Part shown: positions 1 through 9,595 of the stretch, piece by piece | Layout: each line of letters starts with the position of its first letter | Numbering within the stretch: position 1 is the stretch's first letter | DNA from: Clostridia bacterium | Lineage (GTDB): Bacteria > Bacillota > Clostridia > TANB77 > CAG-508 | NCBI GenBank assembly: GCA_022797215.1 | Contig: JAAWKD010000021.1 | Coordinates: forward strand, 1 to 39,135 | DNA length: 39,135 nt | Reading direction: 5' to 3' | Program-made: the position numbers and the translations under genes | The notes under the pieces: model-generated | Database searches by the model: none | The model's input: only the letters and a program-made list of their open reading frames with translations | What the model was told of the DNA's origin: nothing

Positions 1-87
1 TATCAATTACACTTTTATAGTACCAAAATTTCCATAAAAATAAGCCTTAGACTTATTTCTAAATCTAAAGCTGTATTACCTTTTAAA

Positions 88-116
88 TTTTTGCGACACT
101 GTCGCAAAAATTTAAA
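88..116. repeat. GCGACA-n-TGTCGC palindrome downstream of the DUF1016 gene
   Basis: A perfect palindrome with 14-nt arms (AAATTTTTGCGACA) around one central base lies immediately after the DUF1016 stop codon. The same core with 10-nt arms recurs inside the gene near 858-878, where it encodes ATLSQK. On the minus strand it is not followed by a clear U tract, so it is a poor intrinsic terminator. Confidence 0.6.
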
Positions 117-1181
117 CTACTCTTTTCCTTCGTTTCTATTTCTTTGCTCTAATTGTATTTTAGCATTTTTTATACTAGATAAAAATTTCTCCTCTAATAA
201 TGCTTTAGGAACATAATTAGTAAGATATTGTGCAACATGTATTCCACTATTATCTAATTCAAGTAGTTCTGTCATCATATCACTTTTAGTGGCACACAAT
301 ATAATCGCTACTGGTGCTTCTTCTCCTTCTGCCTTTTCATACTTATCAAGCCATTTTAAATATAATTCCACTTGTCCTTTATGTTCTGGTTTAAATTCAT
401 CTAATTTTAATTCAATAACAACTAATCTTTTTAACTTTCTATGGTAAAATAATAAATCCATATAATAATCTCTACCATCTATTGTTATTCTTTTTTGCCT
501 AGCTAAGAATGCAAAATCATTTCCCATTTCTAAAATAAACTTTTCTAATTCATTTATTATTGCATTTTCTAAATCTTTCTCACTATATGTATCTTTCAAT
601 TCTAAGAAATCTAAAATATATGGATCTCTAAAAAATAAATCTGTTGTCATTTTATTTTCATTTGTTAATAATTGTAAATCATTCATTATTGTTTGTTCTG
701 GCTTTTTAGATATAGTTGTTCTTTCAAATAATGCCGAGTCCACTCTTTCTTTTAATGTCCTTACTGACCAATTTTCATTCATACACATTGTTGCATAAAA
801 CTTTCTTTTAATGTCAGTATCCATTTTTACAATTTCTACAAAATGAGACCAACTCAATTTTTGCGACAATGTCGCAAAATTTTCAAAATCTTCAAAATCT
901 TCATTTATTTGTAACATTCTATATAAATTTGAATAGCTGTAACCTCTACCATATTTTTCAGTTAATTTTTTGCTTAGTTCTTTAATAACTCTCTTTCCAT
1001 ATTCTGGTTTTTTGTTATCTAGCAATTCACTTTTTATTCTATTTCCAATGTTCCAGTTCAATATAACAAACTCTGTATTAACATGCGAAACTACTTGAAT
1101 TTTTGCTTTTTCAATCAAATTTGCTACATCATTATAAAGATTATCTACATTTATATTTTCTATATTATCCAATTCGTTCAT
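117..1181 (-). CDS. DUF1016 (YhcG-type) PDDEXK nuclease-like protein
   Basis: This 354-residue protein has the two-part layout of the DUF1016/YhcG family. An N-terminal helical domain (about residues 10-160) carries the family signature ATLSQKLSWSHF. A C-terminal PDDEXK-type nuclease fold (about 175-340) shows the spaced acidic and lysine residues in YYMDLLFYH and VVIELKLDEF. Family members are predicted nucleases often found near restriction-modification or mobile genes; the exact activity is not established. The ATG is preceded by AGAGGA at suitable spacing and by a plausible promoter. It lies beside broken mobile-element genes, so it is probably accessory. A palindrome sits just past its stop, and a near-identical one lies inside the gene at the ATLSQK codons. 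Confidence 0.85.
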   Translation of the reverse strand: MNELDNIENINVDNLYNDVANLIEKAKIQVVSHVNTEFVILNWNIGNRIKSELLDNKKPEYGKRVIKELSKKLTEKYGRGYSYSNLYRMLQINEDFEDFENFATLSQKLSWSHFVEIVKMDTDIKRKFYATMCMNENWSVRTLKERVDSALFERTTISKKPEQTIMNDLQLLTNENKMTTDLFFRDPYILDFLELKDTYSEKDLENAIINELEKFILEMGNDFAFLARQKRITIDGRDYYMDLLFYHRKLKRLVVIELKLDEFKPEHKGQVELYLKWLDKYEKAEGEEAPVAIILCATKSDMMTELLELDNSGIHVAQYLTNYVPKALLEEKFLSSIKNAKIQLEQRNRNEGKE

Positions 1182-1201
1182 ACATTATTCCTCTCTAATT
1201 G

Positions 1202-1218
1202 TGCAGATATTGTCTGCA
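1202..1218. promoter_or_regulatory. Operator-like inverted repeat in the DUF1016 leader
   Basis: TGCAGA-tattg-TCTGCA is a perfect 6-bp inverted repeat between the promoter and the ribosome binding site of the DUF1016 gene. Its position would suit a repressor site or a short leader hairpin. No matching regulator is identified. Confidence 0.3.
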
Positions 1219-1230
1219 TAATTTTGATTT

Positions 1231-1259
1231 ATTATATCACTTATTTTCAAACTTTTCAT
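1231..1259 (-). promoter_or_regulatory. Promoter of the DUF1016 gene
   Basis: On the minus strand, ATGAAA (1254-1259) is followed after 17 nt by TATAAT (1231-1236). A TG at the extended -10 position precedes it. It points at the DUF1016 gene about 50 nt downstream. The -35 is a weak match to TTGACA. Confidence 0.5.
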
Positions 1260-1283
1260 TTAAAATCTAAAAAAAGATAAATT

Positions 1284-1681
1284 TTATACATATACAATCT
1301 CATTTAAAATGATTTCTTCTGCTTTATTTCTAATGTTATTCATTCTCTGCACCCATTCCATTTGATTGTTTACTTTTAATTCCTCTGTTACATTTTCTTT
1401 TTTAGCCATTTGTTTTACTAGAATTTCTAATCTTTCTTTGCATTCATCTTCAATATCTAGTAAATAACTTTTCAGCTCGTTATCTAATAACATTTCTGTA
1501 TATTCTGGTATTTGATATTTTTTCATATAGTCTAGTTTTAATCTTCCATATTTTTTCCTATGTTTCCTATTCTTCTAGCTTTAGGTATCGTTATATTGGG
1601 CATATAGTAATCTCCTTGTAATGTGTATTCTATTCCTGTTATTTCATCAGTAAATCTTTCTTTTAATTCTTTATTTTCCAT
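1284..1681 (-). pseudogene. tnpV: Frameshifted TnpV transposon-encoded protein
   Basis: Two overlapping reading frames together make a TnpV-like protein of about 123 residues. The N-terminal part starts with an ATG at 1679-1681 behind AAAAGGAG and reads through ITGIEYTLQGDYYMPN to RRIGNIGK. Reading then has to shift at the A run (1551-1556 on the plus strand) to continue as YGRLKLDYMKKYQIPEY and on to NQMEWVQRMNNIRNKAEEI, a strongly conserved TnpV segment. TnpV genes are passengers of clostridial mobile elements; their function is unknown. No transposase or integrase is adjacent, so this is a decayed remnant. A sequencing error in the homopolymer could mimic the frameshift. Confidence 0.7.
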
Positions 1682-1778
1682 AGCCTCAAAATCTCCTTTT
1701 TTATTTTATTTTATTTTTCCATAAAAAAATAGAATTATTATCTTTTACAATAACAATTCCATTATAAATCTATATAAA

Positions 1779-1900
1779 TTATAGGCTGAAACCCACTAAA
1801 TTACTATATTTTCTATTCTTGTCATAAGAGACCAAATCCACCACAATTGTTACTACTAACGCAACCAATGTAATGCCAGATGTTGAAATTTTGCTCCTTA
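1779..1900 (-). pseudogene. Remnant of a pilin-like N-terminal (prepilin methylation-type) segment
   Basis: The minus strand encodes STSGITLVALVVTIVV, which resembles the hydrophobic N-terminus following the cleavage site of clostridial type IV pilin-like proteins. The frame then runs into unrelated residues and stops instead of continuing the usual transmembrane helix and head domain. An AAGGAG motif lies just upstream, but the expected start position reads ATT. I interpret this as a gene fragment. Confidence 0.35.
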
Positions 1901-1948
1901 CGGCTGATTTAATTCCTTTGTTTAAATGTAGGCAATTTTTATAATTCT

Positions 1949-2098
1949 TCAATATCAATTGCTTTAATTGGAAATTTAGAAAGTGAAAAAATCTCACAGG
2001 GTATTAGTGTTCTTACTTTATGGAAAATTAGCAAAGCCTTAGAAATACCAATAGAAAGCTTATTTGAAGAAACAAAATCAAAAAGAAAGACTAGTTAA
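1949..2098 (+). pseudogene. C-terminal remnant of an XRE-family HTH regulator
   Basis: The plus strand encodes an open stretch containing IGNLESEKISQGISVLTLWK and then ISKALEIPIESLFEE, ending at TAA. This matches the last two helices of Cro/CI-type HTH domains (the pattern IGNLE-GK-SVLTL-KIAKAL-IP-LF). The first helices are missing and the upstream frame is closed by a stop at 1910, so this is a fragment. It converges with obg, with its stop only 2 nt from the obg stop. Confidence 0.55.
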
Positions 2099-2099
2099 T

Positions 2100-3377
<1,278 letters not shown>

Positions 3378-3434
3378 TTAAATTCCTTTCTTGCTATATT
3401 AAATATATATTTGAAGTACTTATGATTATAATAA

Positions 3435-4451
3435 TTACTCAAAATAATTTAATTTCATAGCTTCTTTTACTTTTCTCATCGTCTCTTTTGCTGTTTGTCT
3501 GGTTTTTTCAATTCCTTCTATTAATATCTTTTCTACTAATTCTGGATGTTCTTCATAATATTTTCTTTTTTCTCTGATTGGAGCTAAAAATTGATTCACA
3601 TTTTGTGCTAATTGTTTCTTACAAGCTACGCACCCTCTAGTACCTGCTTTACATTCTGCACAAACACAATTCACTTCCTCTGTTGTACTAAATAACTTAT
3701 GATAATATGCTACCATACAAACATCAGGATGTCCTGGATCATCTTTTTTTATTCTTGCTGGATCTGTTACTGCACTCATGATTTTTTTGTTGACTTCTTC
3801 TTCCGCATCTGCCAAATAAATAGCATTGCCTAAGGACTTTCCCATTTTTTCATTTCCATCTAAACCTTTGATTCTCTTATATTGAGACAATACTGGCTCT
3901 GGTTCTTCTAAAGTTTCTCCATAAATGCTATTAAATTTTCGTACAATTTCTCTGCATTGTTCAATTAGTGGTAATTGGTCTTCTCCAACTGGTACTATTG
4001 TACCACCTACTACTGTGATATCTGCTGCTTGACTTACTGGATAACCTAAAAATCCATAAGTAACACTTTCTCCAAATATTTCCTTTTTCTGTGCAATTTC
4101 AGTTTTTACAGTTGGATTTCTTTCTAGTCTAGCAATCGTGACTAAATTGGAATAAAATACCGTTAATTCTGCTGTCTCAGGTATCATAGATTGAATATAG
4201 ATTGTGGTTTTCTCTGGGTCGATTCCAATAGATAAATAATCTAAGATAACTTCTTTTACATTCTTTCTTACTTTTTCTGGATTACCAAAATTGTCTGTTA
4301 GTGCTTGAACATCTGCAATTAATATATATGGCTCATATTTCCCACTATTTTGCATTTCTACTCTTGTCTTTAAAGATCCAAAATAGTGACCAATATGTAA
4401 TCTTCCTGTTGGTCTATCACCCGTTAATATACGTTTTTTCTTTTCTTCCAT
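3435..4451 (-). CDS. trpS: Tryptophan--tRNA ligase
   Basis: Class I aminoacyl-tRNA synthetase that charges tRNA-Trp. The HIGH motif is HIGHYFGSL near the N-terminus, and the KMSKS motif appears as KMGKS. A four-cysteine segment (CVCAECKAGTRGCVACKK) in the C-terminal third may bind zinc or an Fe-S cluster, as in a subset of TrpRS enzymes. I prefer the second ATG (338 residues): an AAGGG lies 7 nt before it, whereas the same motif directly abuts the first ATG at 4460. The gene lies between rpmA and obg on the same strand. A terminator behind rpmA separates it from the ribosomal genes, so it may have its own promoter, although I see no convincing one. Confidence 0.96.
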   Translation of the reverse strand: MEEKKKRILTGDRPTGRLHIGHYFGSLKTRVEMQNSGKYEPYILIADVQALTDNFGNPEKVRKNVKEVILDYLSIGIDPEKTTIYIQSMIPETAELTVFYSNLVTIARLERNPTVKTEIAQKKEIFGESVTYGFLGYPVSQAADITVVGGTIVPVGEDQLPLIEQCREIVRKFNSIYGETLEEPEPVLSQYKRIKGLDGNEKMGKSLGNAIYLADAEEEVNKKIMSAVTDPARIKKDDPGHPDVCMVAYYHKLFSTTEEVNCVCAECKAGTRGCVACKKQLAQNVNQFLAPIREKRKYYEEHPELVEKILIEGIEKTRQTAKETMRKVKEAMKLNYFE

Positions 4452-4543
4452 CTCTCTCATCCCTTATTAATCTTATTTCTCTCGCATATCTATTATACTG
4501 GATTTTGCTTGTATTTACAAGATATATTTACAAAATAACAAAA

Positions 4544-4567
4544 ACTCCATAGCCATTGCTATAGAGT
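4544..4567 (-). terminator. Intrinsic terminator after rpmA
   Basis: A 10-bp stem with one mismatch (ACTCTATAGC / GCTATGGAGT as read on the minus strand) with a four-base loop is followed by TTTTTGTTATTTT. It lies 10 nt past the rpmA stop. Confidence 0.8.
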
Positions 4568-4577
4568 CTTTTTACTG

Positions 4578-4850
4578 TTATTTTTTAGCTGTCTCCTCTA
4601 CTGGATAAACACTAACTTTTTTCTTATCTCTGCCAAGTCTTTCAAATTTTACTTTTCCAGTTACTTTAGCAAATAAAGTATCATCACTTCCAATACCTAC
4701 ATTAGTACCTGGATGAATTTTAGTTCCTCTTTGTCTTACTAAGATATTTCCAGCTGGAACAACTTGCCCATCTGCTCTTTTAAGACCTAAACGTTTTGAT
4801 TCACTATCTCTTCCGTTCTTAACACTACCTTGACCTTTTTTATGAGCCAT
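4578..4850 (-). CDS. rpmA: 50S ribosomal protein L27
   Basis: L27 sits near the peptidyl-transferase centre, with its N-terminus reaching toward tRNA. The 90-residue sequence is typical ([40 protein letters not shown]). It begins MAHKKGQGS directly. Most Firmicutes L27 proteins start with an extension ending in FFA that the Prp protease removes; here that extension is absent. An in-frame TAA one codon before the ATG's preceding codon rules out a longer start. No prp gene lies between rplU and rpmA, which agrees. The ribosome binding site is AGGGAG. Confidence 0.97.
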   Translation of the reverse strand: MAHKKGQGSVKNGRDSESKRLGLKRADGQVVPAGNILVRQRGTKIHPGTNVGIGSDDTLFAKVTGKVKFERLGRDKKKVSVYPVEETAKK

Positions 4851-4994
4851 GCTTTATCTCACTCCCTTCAATTTATCGGTTTATATCTCTTCCTTTTCTA
4901 AGGTTTCTAATCACGTATACACTTGGGTTGCATAAATCATTCGTATTTACTTTATATGTTTGACTTAAGCTTCTTTTTTTGCTGTATCAGCTTT

Positions 4995-5103
4995 TCACTA
5001 TTTCGTTTCGCTTCATTGCGAAAGTCATCCGTAGTTCACTTCACTACGTTACGCATAAGTTATTCGTAACTCGCTTTGCTCGAACGACTAACTTAACTCC
5101 ATT
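4995..5103. repeat. Hairpin-rich repeat between rplU and rpmA
   Basis: The 253-nt gap between rplU and rpmA has no gene. Its rplU-proximal part is a run of short palindromes: TAAGTTA/TAACTTA, GTAGT/ACTAC and TTTCGC/GCGAAA. Positions 5052-5097 match 17534-17579 at 39 of 46 bases in the same orientation. It starts just after the rplU stop. It may be a small non-autonomous repeat or an RNA structure in the rplU-rpmA transcript. The rest of the gap (4870-4990) shows nothing recognisable apart from the rpmA ribosome binding site. Confidence 0.6.
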
Positions 5104-5496
5104 TTACACGGCTGACTTTTTTGTAACTGGCTTTGCAGATGCTGTTTTTGTTTCTGTTGCTGCTTTATCTTCTGCTTTTGCACTAGCTGTTTTAATACTT
5201 GTAATTTCTACCTTTGTGTATGGTTGTCTATGTCCTTGTGTTCTTCTATAATTCTTTTTCGCTTTATATTTATACACTAGGATTTTTTTAGCTTTACCAT
5301 GAGAAACTACTTTCCCTTCTACCTTAACACCTTTTACATAAGGAGCTCCTACTTCTACTTTTTTGTCATCAGATACTAGAACTACATTATCAAATGTTAC
5401 TTTTTTTCCTTCTTCTACATCTAATTTTTCAAAAAATACTACATCTCCTTCTGTTACTTTGTATTGTCTTCCACAGCTTTCAATAATTGCGTACAT
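5104..5496 (-). CDS. rplU: 50S ribosomal protein L21
   Basis: L21 binds 23S rRNA domain I. Residues 1-103 are a standard L21 ([14 protein letters not shown] at the start; [18 protein letters not shown] near the end of the core). I start it at the ATG preceded by AGGAGGTG rather than at the upstream in-frame ATG (5544), which has no such site. After the core comes a 27-residue lysine/alanine tail in which KTASAK occurs twice. Tails like this occur in some Clostridia and are likely disordered. It has a strong promoter and heads the ribosomal gene pair. Confidence 0.96.
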   Translation of the reverse strand: MYAIIESCGRQYKVTEGDVVFFEKLDVEEGKKVTFDNVVLVSDDKKVEVGAPYVKGVKVEGKVVSHGKAKKILVYKYKAKKNYRRTQGHRQPYTKVEITSIKTASAKAEDKAATETKTASAKPVTKKSAV

Positions 5497-5596
5497 TCTT
5501 CGTACACCTCCTATATTTGCATACTCGCTAAGCATAAATAACAAGGCAATTACTCAAAAAAGTAATATTTAGTTGCCCGACTCAGGCGGCTTACAC
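5497..5596 (-). ncRNA. Structured 5' leader of rplU (L21 leader-like)
   Basis: The transcribed leader of about 100 nt contains a hairpin with two paired blocks (GGCAA with TTGCC, ATTACT with AGTAAT) upstream of the rplU ribosome binding site. Low-GC Firmicutes commonly carry an autoregulatory L21 leader here. I infer the same role by position and structure, not by covariance matching. Confidence 0.4.
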
Positions 5597-5602
5597 TTGG
5601 CT

Positions 5603-5632
5603 ATTATACTACAAATCGCCTAAGATTGTCAA
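5603..5632 (-). promoter_or_regulatory. Strong sigma-A promoter of rplU
   Basis: The minus strand has TTGACA (5627-5632) and TATAAT (5603-5608) separated by 18 nt. Both hexamers match the consensus perfectly, as expected for a ribosomal protein operon. Confidence 0.85.
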
Positions 5633-5684
5633 GTGCTTGTTATCTTTTTTGCAGTCAAAGGCTATAATAGTATTAATTTATTTT

Positions 5685-8600
5685 CTATTCTACACTCTTA
5701 AGAGACTCAATCATATCTATTTTCTTTAAAGCAAAATAAGTAATCACACTAACTATTGCTGCAAATAGCATCGTAATTACAATTCCATATACATAACTTG
5801 CTAGCTTAATTTGTGGATTGAACATGAAAGCATCTAGCTCACAAGTTTTGATAATAAAAGTGGTTAAGAATTTTCCTCCTAGTAATCCACCTAGAATCCC
5901 TATAATTGTTAAAAGAAGTGTTTCTTTTCCTACGTATTCATATACTTCTGGGTGATAAAATCCTAATACTTTAATAGTAGCTAGTTCTCGAATTCTCTCA
6001 CTAATATTCGTATTTGATAAATTATATAGTACAACTAATGCTAATAACCCTGCTGCTATAATTAAAACCCATACTACTAAAGCCATATTATCCATTACTT
6101 CTGAAAAAATAGTTGTTGTCATAGATGTGAACACCACACTTGAAATATTTTTGTTATTTTTTAATATTTCCTTTCCTAAAACATCTTCTTGCTCTTCTGT
6201 TAATTTTTCTGTAATCGCTAAAATTGTATTTGGTCTCATTGTTTGCTCATATAGCTTACTATATAATTGTGGGGCCATATAAATATAATGAGAAAGATAA
6301 TTTTCAGTAATTCCTACTACAGCTGTTTGTATCTCTATTTTATCAATGTTTTTAATTGTAATTTGATCGCCCACTTTAATATCTAATATTTTAGCTAACT
6401 TTTCTGTTATAATAACCCCTTGTTCATCTAATGTATAAACTTCATCTTTCCTATTTCTATTTCGTAACTGAATAAAGTTTTGTAACTGTTCTACACTTTC
6501 TGGTACTATCAATTGAATACTTTGATTATTATTATTTTTTACAACCTCTACAGATTGTTTATTCATTTTAATGGCTTCGTGAATATCTTGTTTATTTACA
6601 ATCTCATCATGTGCACTTTGTATTTCTTTTTGTTTTAAACTATCTTTTAATGTAACTTCTATATTGTAATGAAAAATATCATTATATTGCATTGGTATCA
6701 TACTACTAATTGCATCTCTTAACCCAAATCCTGCTACAATTAGTGAGGTACAACCTGCTATTCCAATAATCGTCATTAAAAATCTCTTTTTATATCGAAA
6801 CAGATTTCTTAATGTTACTTTTTGTGTAAAATTCAAATGTTTCCAAATAAATGGTATTTTTTCTAACAATACCCTTTTTCCTGGTTTTGGGGCTTTAGGT
6901 CTCATTAAGGTTGCTGGAGTAATAGCTAATACCCTTATACAAGAATAAACAGTTGCTCCTACAGTACAAATAGATGCCGCTAGAAGTCCAGCTACTGTAA
7001 GACCTATGTCAAACTCCAACACAGTTTCTGATACTGTATACATCATACTATACATATCGCAAATAATTGCTGGTATTAGATAAAATCCAATACTTACTCC
7101 CAAAATACTGCCTATAATGGTTGCTAAAGATGCATAAATAAGGTATTTACTAGCAATCTGCCTCTTACTATACCCTAGTCCTTTTAAGGTTCCTATCTGC
7201 GCTCTTTGCTCTTCTACCATTCTAGTCATAGAGGTTAAGCTAATTAGTGCTGCTACTACAAAGAAAACCACTGGGAATACACTTGCAATATTGTCAATTC
7301 TGTCTGCATCTTGCAAATAACTAGCATACCCTATATTCTGGTTTCTGTCTAATATATACCAATCTGGCTTTTTAATATCTGCTAATTTCATTTTTGCATC
7401 TTCTATTTCTTCTTGTGCTTTTTCTATCTTTTTATCTATATTTTTTTGCTGTGTCTGTAATTTTGTTTCATTCGTTTTGATTTTATTTTCAGCATCATTT
7501 AATTCTTGTTGTGCTTTTGCAAATTCTTGGTCTGCCATTTTTTGATCGGTTTCATATTGTCTTTTTTTCTCGTTTAAAGTAGTTCTTGCTTGTTTTAATA
7601 ATTGCTCTTGCTGTAATAATTCTTGTTCTACTTGCTCTTTTTGCTCTGGCGTCATAAATTCCAAAGTTGCCTCTATTTTTTGCTTTTCTACCTTAAAAAG
7701 TTTTTCCTTTTCTGTTAGTTCTATTTCTGCCTTGTCTAATTCTTTCTTTGCTTGTGTTAATTGTTCTTTGGTAATTGTCTTTTTATTTTCTAATTCTGTT
7801 TTTCCTGTGCTTACCTGTACTTTAGCATTTTTTATTTGTTGTTTTGCATCTTGAATCTCTTTTTCTGCTTTTGATTTTTGTTCCTTTAACTCTTTTTGGG
7901 CATCTTGAATCTTATCATTTGCACTTTTGTAGAGTTCATCATATCTTGCCTGTCTTCTTGCTTCTGTAATATCTTCTATTCTTGTTTTTACCTCTTCTAC
8001 CTTCTTTTCATATTTCTTCTGATAGCTTTTTAATTCTCTTGTTCCTCTAACTTTCAAATATGCCACTGTTCTAATATTGGTATTAAAGTTCTCAAGTGTT
8101 GTATACATGTAGTAATTAATTTTTCCAGAGCCCAATTTGGTAGTTCCTCTATCACTTGAAATATATAGGGGAGAATGAACAGTTCCTACAATGGTGACAT
8201 CTTTTTCTTTTAATAAAGGTTGGTCTTTTCCCTCCTCATTTTGAATATCTTCTATCTCAATTGTAATGGTGTCTCCTATTTTATGTTCTGTACCATTAAG
8301 AAATCTTGGCTCAACAACACACTCCTTATTATTCTCTGGCAACCTACCTTCTATTACCTTTGGTTTATTTATTTCAGTAGTAAGTGCCATTAATTTAACA
8401 ACTACTTCTTTTTCTTCACTGCTAACTAGTACATCTGTAGAATAACTTGCCTCTACCTTTTCTACCCCTTCTATTTTCTGTAATTCTTCTATATCTTTCT
8501 TAGTAATTCCTAGTGTTGATAAAACTTGAATATCCATAGCCTCATATTCATCAAAAGTTTTATCCAAAGTATTTCTCATATCGGGACTAGTTACTCTAAT

Positions 8601-8708
8601 TCCTGCAAAAAATCCCACACCTAATAAAACGATTAATATTAAAGATAAAAATCGTTTAAAAGTATTTGTTATTTCTTTTACAGTATCCTTTACTAGAGCT
8701 TTTTTCAT
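5685..8708 (-). CDS. ABC transporter permease, FtsX/MacB-type, with coiled-coil insert
   Basis: This 1007-residue membrane protein has two FtsX-like permease modules. A first transmembrane helix lies near residues 18-40 and is followed by a large extracytoplasmic region. About residues 255-450 of that region are a long charged coiled coil rich in K, E and Q. Three helices follow (about 485-610), then a second module (helix near 650-675, outer domain, three helices at about 880-1000). Proteins of this build work with a LolD/MacB-type ATPase, here encoded 36 nt upstream. They move peptides or lipids, or act as mechanotransmitters, rather than importing nutrients. The substrate cannot be told. 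The ATG is preceded by GAGGAAAA. Confidence 0.85.
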   Translation of the reverse strand: MKKALVKDTVKEITNTFKRFLSLILIVLLGVGFFAGIRVTSPDMRNTLDKTFDEYEAMDIQVLSTLGITKKDIEELQKIEGVEKVEASYSTDVLVSSEEKEVVVKLMALTTEINKPKVIEGRLPENNKECVVEPRFLNGTEHKIGDTITIEIEDIQNEEGKDQPLLKEKDVTIVGTVHSPLYISSDRGTTKLGSGKINYYMYTTLENFNTNIRTVAYLKVRGTRELKSYQKKYEKKVEEVKTRIEDITEARRQARYDELYKSANDKIQDAQKELKEQKSKAEKEIQDAKQQIKNAKVQVSTGKTELENKKTITKEQLTQAKKELDKAEIELTEKEKLFKVEKQKIEATLEFMTPEQKEQVEQELLQQEQLLKQARTTLNEKKRQYETDQKMADQEFAKAQQELNDAENKIKTNETKLQTQQKNIDKKIEKAQEEIEDAKMKLADIKKPDWYILDRNQNIGYASYLQDADRIDNIASVFPVVFFVVAALISLTSMTRMVEEQRAQIGTLKGLGYSKRQIASKYLIYASLATIIGSILGVSIGFYLIPAIICDMYSMMYTVSETVLEFDIGLTVAGLLAASICTVGATVYSCIRVLAITPATLMRPKAPKPGKRVLLEKIPFIWKHLNFTQKVTLRNLFRYKKRFLMTIIGIAGCTSLIVAGFGLRDAISSMIPMQYNDIFHYNIEVTLKDSLKQKEIQSAHDEIVNKQDIHEAIKMNKQSVEVVKNNNNQSIQLIVPESVEQLQNFIQLRNRNRKDEVYTLDEQGVIITEKLAKILDIKVGDQITIKNIDKIEIQTAVVGITENYLSHYIYMAPQLYSKLYEQTMRPNTILAITEKLTEEQEDVLGKEILKNNKNISSVVFTSMTTTIFSEVMDNMALVVWVLIIAAGLLALVVLYNLSNTNISERIRELATIKVLGFYHPEVYEYVGKETLLLTIIGILGGLLGGKFLTTFIIKTCELDAFMFNPQIKLASYVYGIVITMLFAAIVSVITYFALKKIDMIESLKSVE

Positions 8709-8744
8709 TTTTCCTCTTTTCCTTTTTACTTGCCAAATACATTT

Positions 8745-9446
8745 TTACCATTCTATATTCTCAATAGGTATTGGATGTTCATTCTTCTGAATGTTATAGG
8801 CAGTACCATTCTTAAAATGAATTACTCTGTCTGCCATTGGAGTCAGCGCTTGGTTGTGTGTAATAATAACAACTGTCATTCTCTCTTTACGACAAGTATC
8901 TTGTAGTAATTGTAAAATTTGTTTTCCTGTTTTGTAATCTAAGGCTCCTGTTGGCTCGTCACATAATAACAATTTTGGATTTTTCGCAATTGCTCTTGCA
9001 ATTGCAACTCTTTGTTGCTCTCCTCCTGATAATTGAGAAGGAAAGTTATTCATTCTCTCCTCTAACCCTACTTTTTTCAAAATTGTTTTAGGCTCTAATG
9101 GCTTTTTACAAATTTGTGTAGCAAGCTCTACATTCTCTAATGCAGTTAGATTCTGTACTAAATTATAGAATTGAAAAACAAATCCAATATCTTCTCTACG
9201 ATATTTAATTAATTCCTTTTCTTTTAGAGAACTAATCTCTTTGTCATCAATAATTACTCTTCCTCGTGTAGTAGTATCCATTCCCCCTAAAATATTTAAT
9301 GCAGTTGTTTTCCCTGCACCACTTGGACCAACAATAACTGCTAACTCTCCTTTTTCTATTTCAAAATTAGTATTATCTAATGCCTGAATCAGCACTTCTC
9401 CCATTTGATATGCTTTTACTACATTTTTAAATTCAATATATGCCAT
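8745..9446 (-). CDS. ABC transporter ATP-binding protein (MacB/LolD type)
   Basis: A 233-residue ATPase with Walker [10 protein letters not shown], signature LSGGEQQR, Walker [13 protein letters not shown] and an H-loop histidine in THNQ. The sequence is typical of the ATPases that partner with FtsX/MacB permeases. I start it at the ATG preceded by GGAGGAAAGA; the in-frame codon four residues upstream overlaps that ribosome binding site. It is the first gene of a two-gene operon with the permease. Confidence 0.93.
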   Translation of the reverse strand: MAYIEFKNVVKAYQMGEVLIQALDNTNFEIEKGELAVIVGPSGAGKTTALNILGGMDTTTRGRVIIDDKEISSLKEKELIKYRREDIGFVFQFYNLVQNLTALENVELATQICKKPLEPKTILKKVGLEERMNNFPSQLSGGEQQRVAIARAIAKNPKLLLCDEPTGALDYKTGKQILQLLQDTCRKERMTVVIITHNQALTPMADRVIHFKNGTAYNIQKNEHPIPIENIEW

Positions 9447-9490
9447 TCTTTCCTCCATACAAAAGATTTATGGTTTCATAAGTTATTGGT

Positions 9491-9519
9491 ATTATATTCC
9501 AATTTTTGCCTTTTTTCAA
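9491..9519 (-). promoter_or_regulatory. Promoter of the ABC exporter operon
   Basis: TTGAAA (9514-9519) and TATAAT (9491-9496) on the minus strand are separated by 17 nt, upstream of the ATPase gene. Confidence 0.7.
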
Positions 9520-9555
9520 TTCCTTTTCATAAAGATTTGTGTAAATTTTTAGTCA

Positions 9556-9589
9556 CAAAAAAGAACCCGAAGTTTTTCTCCGAGTTCTT
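9556..9589 (-). terminator. Terminator of the fibronectin type III gene
   Basis: A fully paired 12-bp stem (AAGAACTCGGAG with ACTTCGGGTTCTT, including G-T pairs) has an A-rich loop and is followed by TTTTTTG on the minus strand. It lies 6 nt past the stop codon. Confidence 0.85.
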
Positions 9590-9595
9590 ACATTT

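Noticed and set aside
117-1181. DUF1016 gene as part of a restriction-modification or other defence island
   Set aside because: No methylase, specificity subunit or other defence gene lies in the visible flank; the left side is cut by the window edge.
4851-5103. A degraded prp gene in the rplU-rpmA gap
   Set aside because: No frame in the gap shows Prp motifs; the sequence is short palindromes and AT-rich filler.
4979-5251. 90-codon plus-strand frame over the rplU end and the repeat
   Set aside because: It overlaps rplU in antisense, has no ribosome binding site, and its content follows from the repeat sequence.
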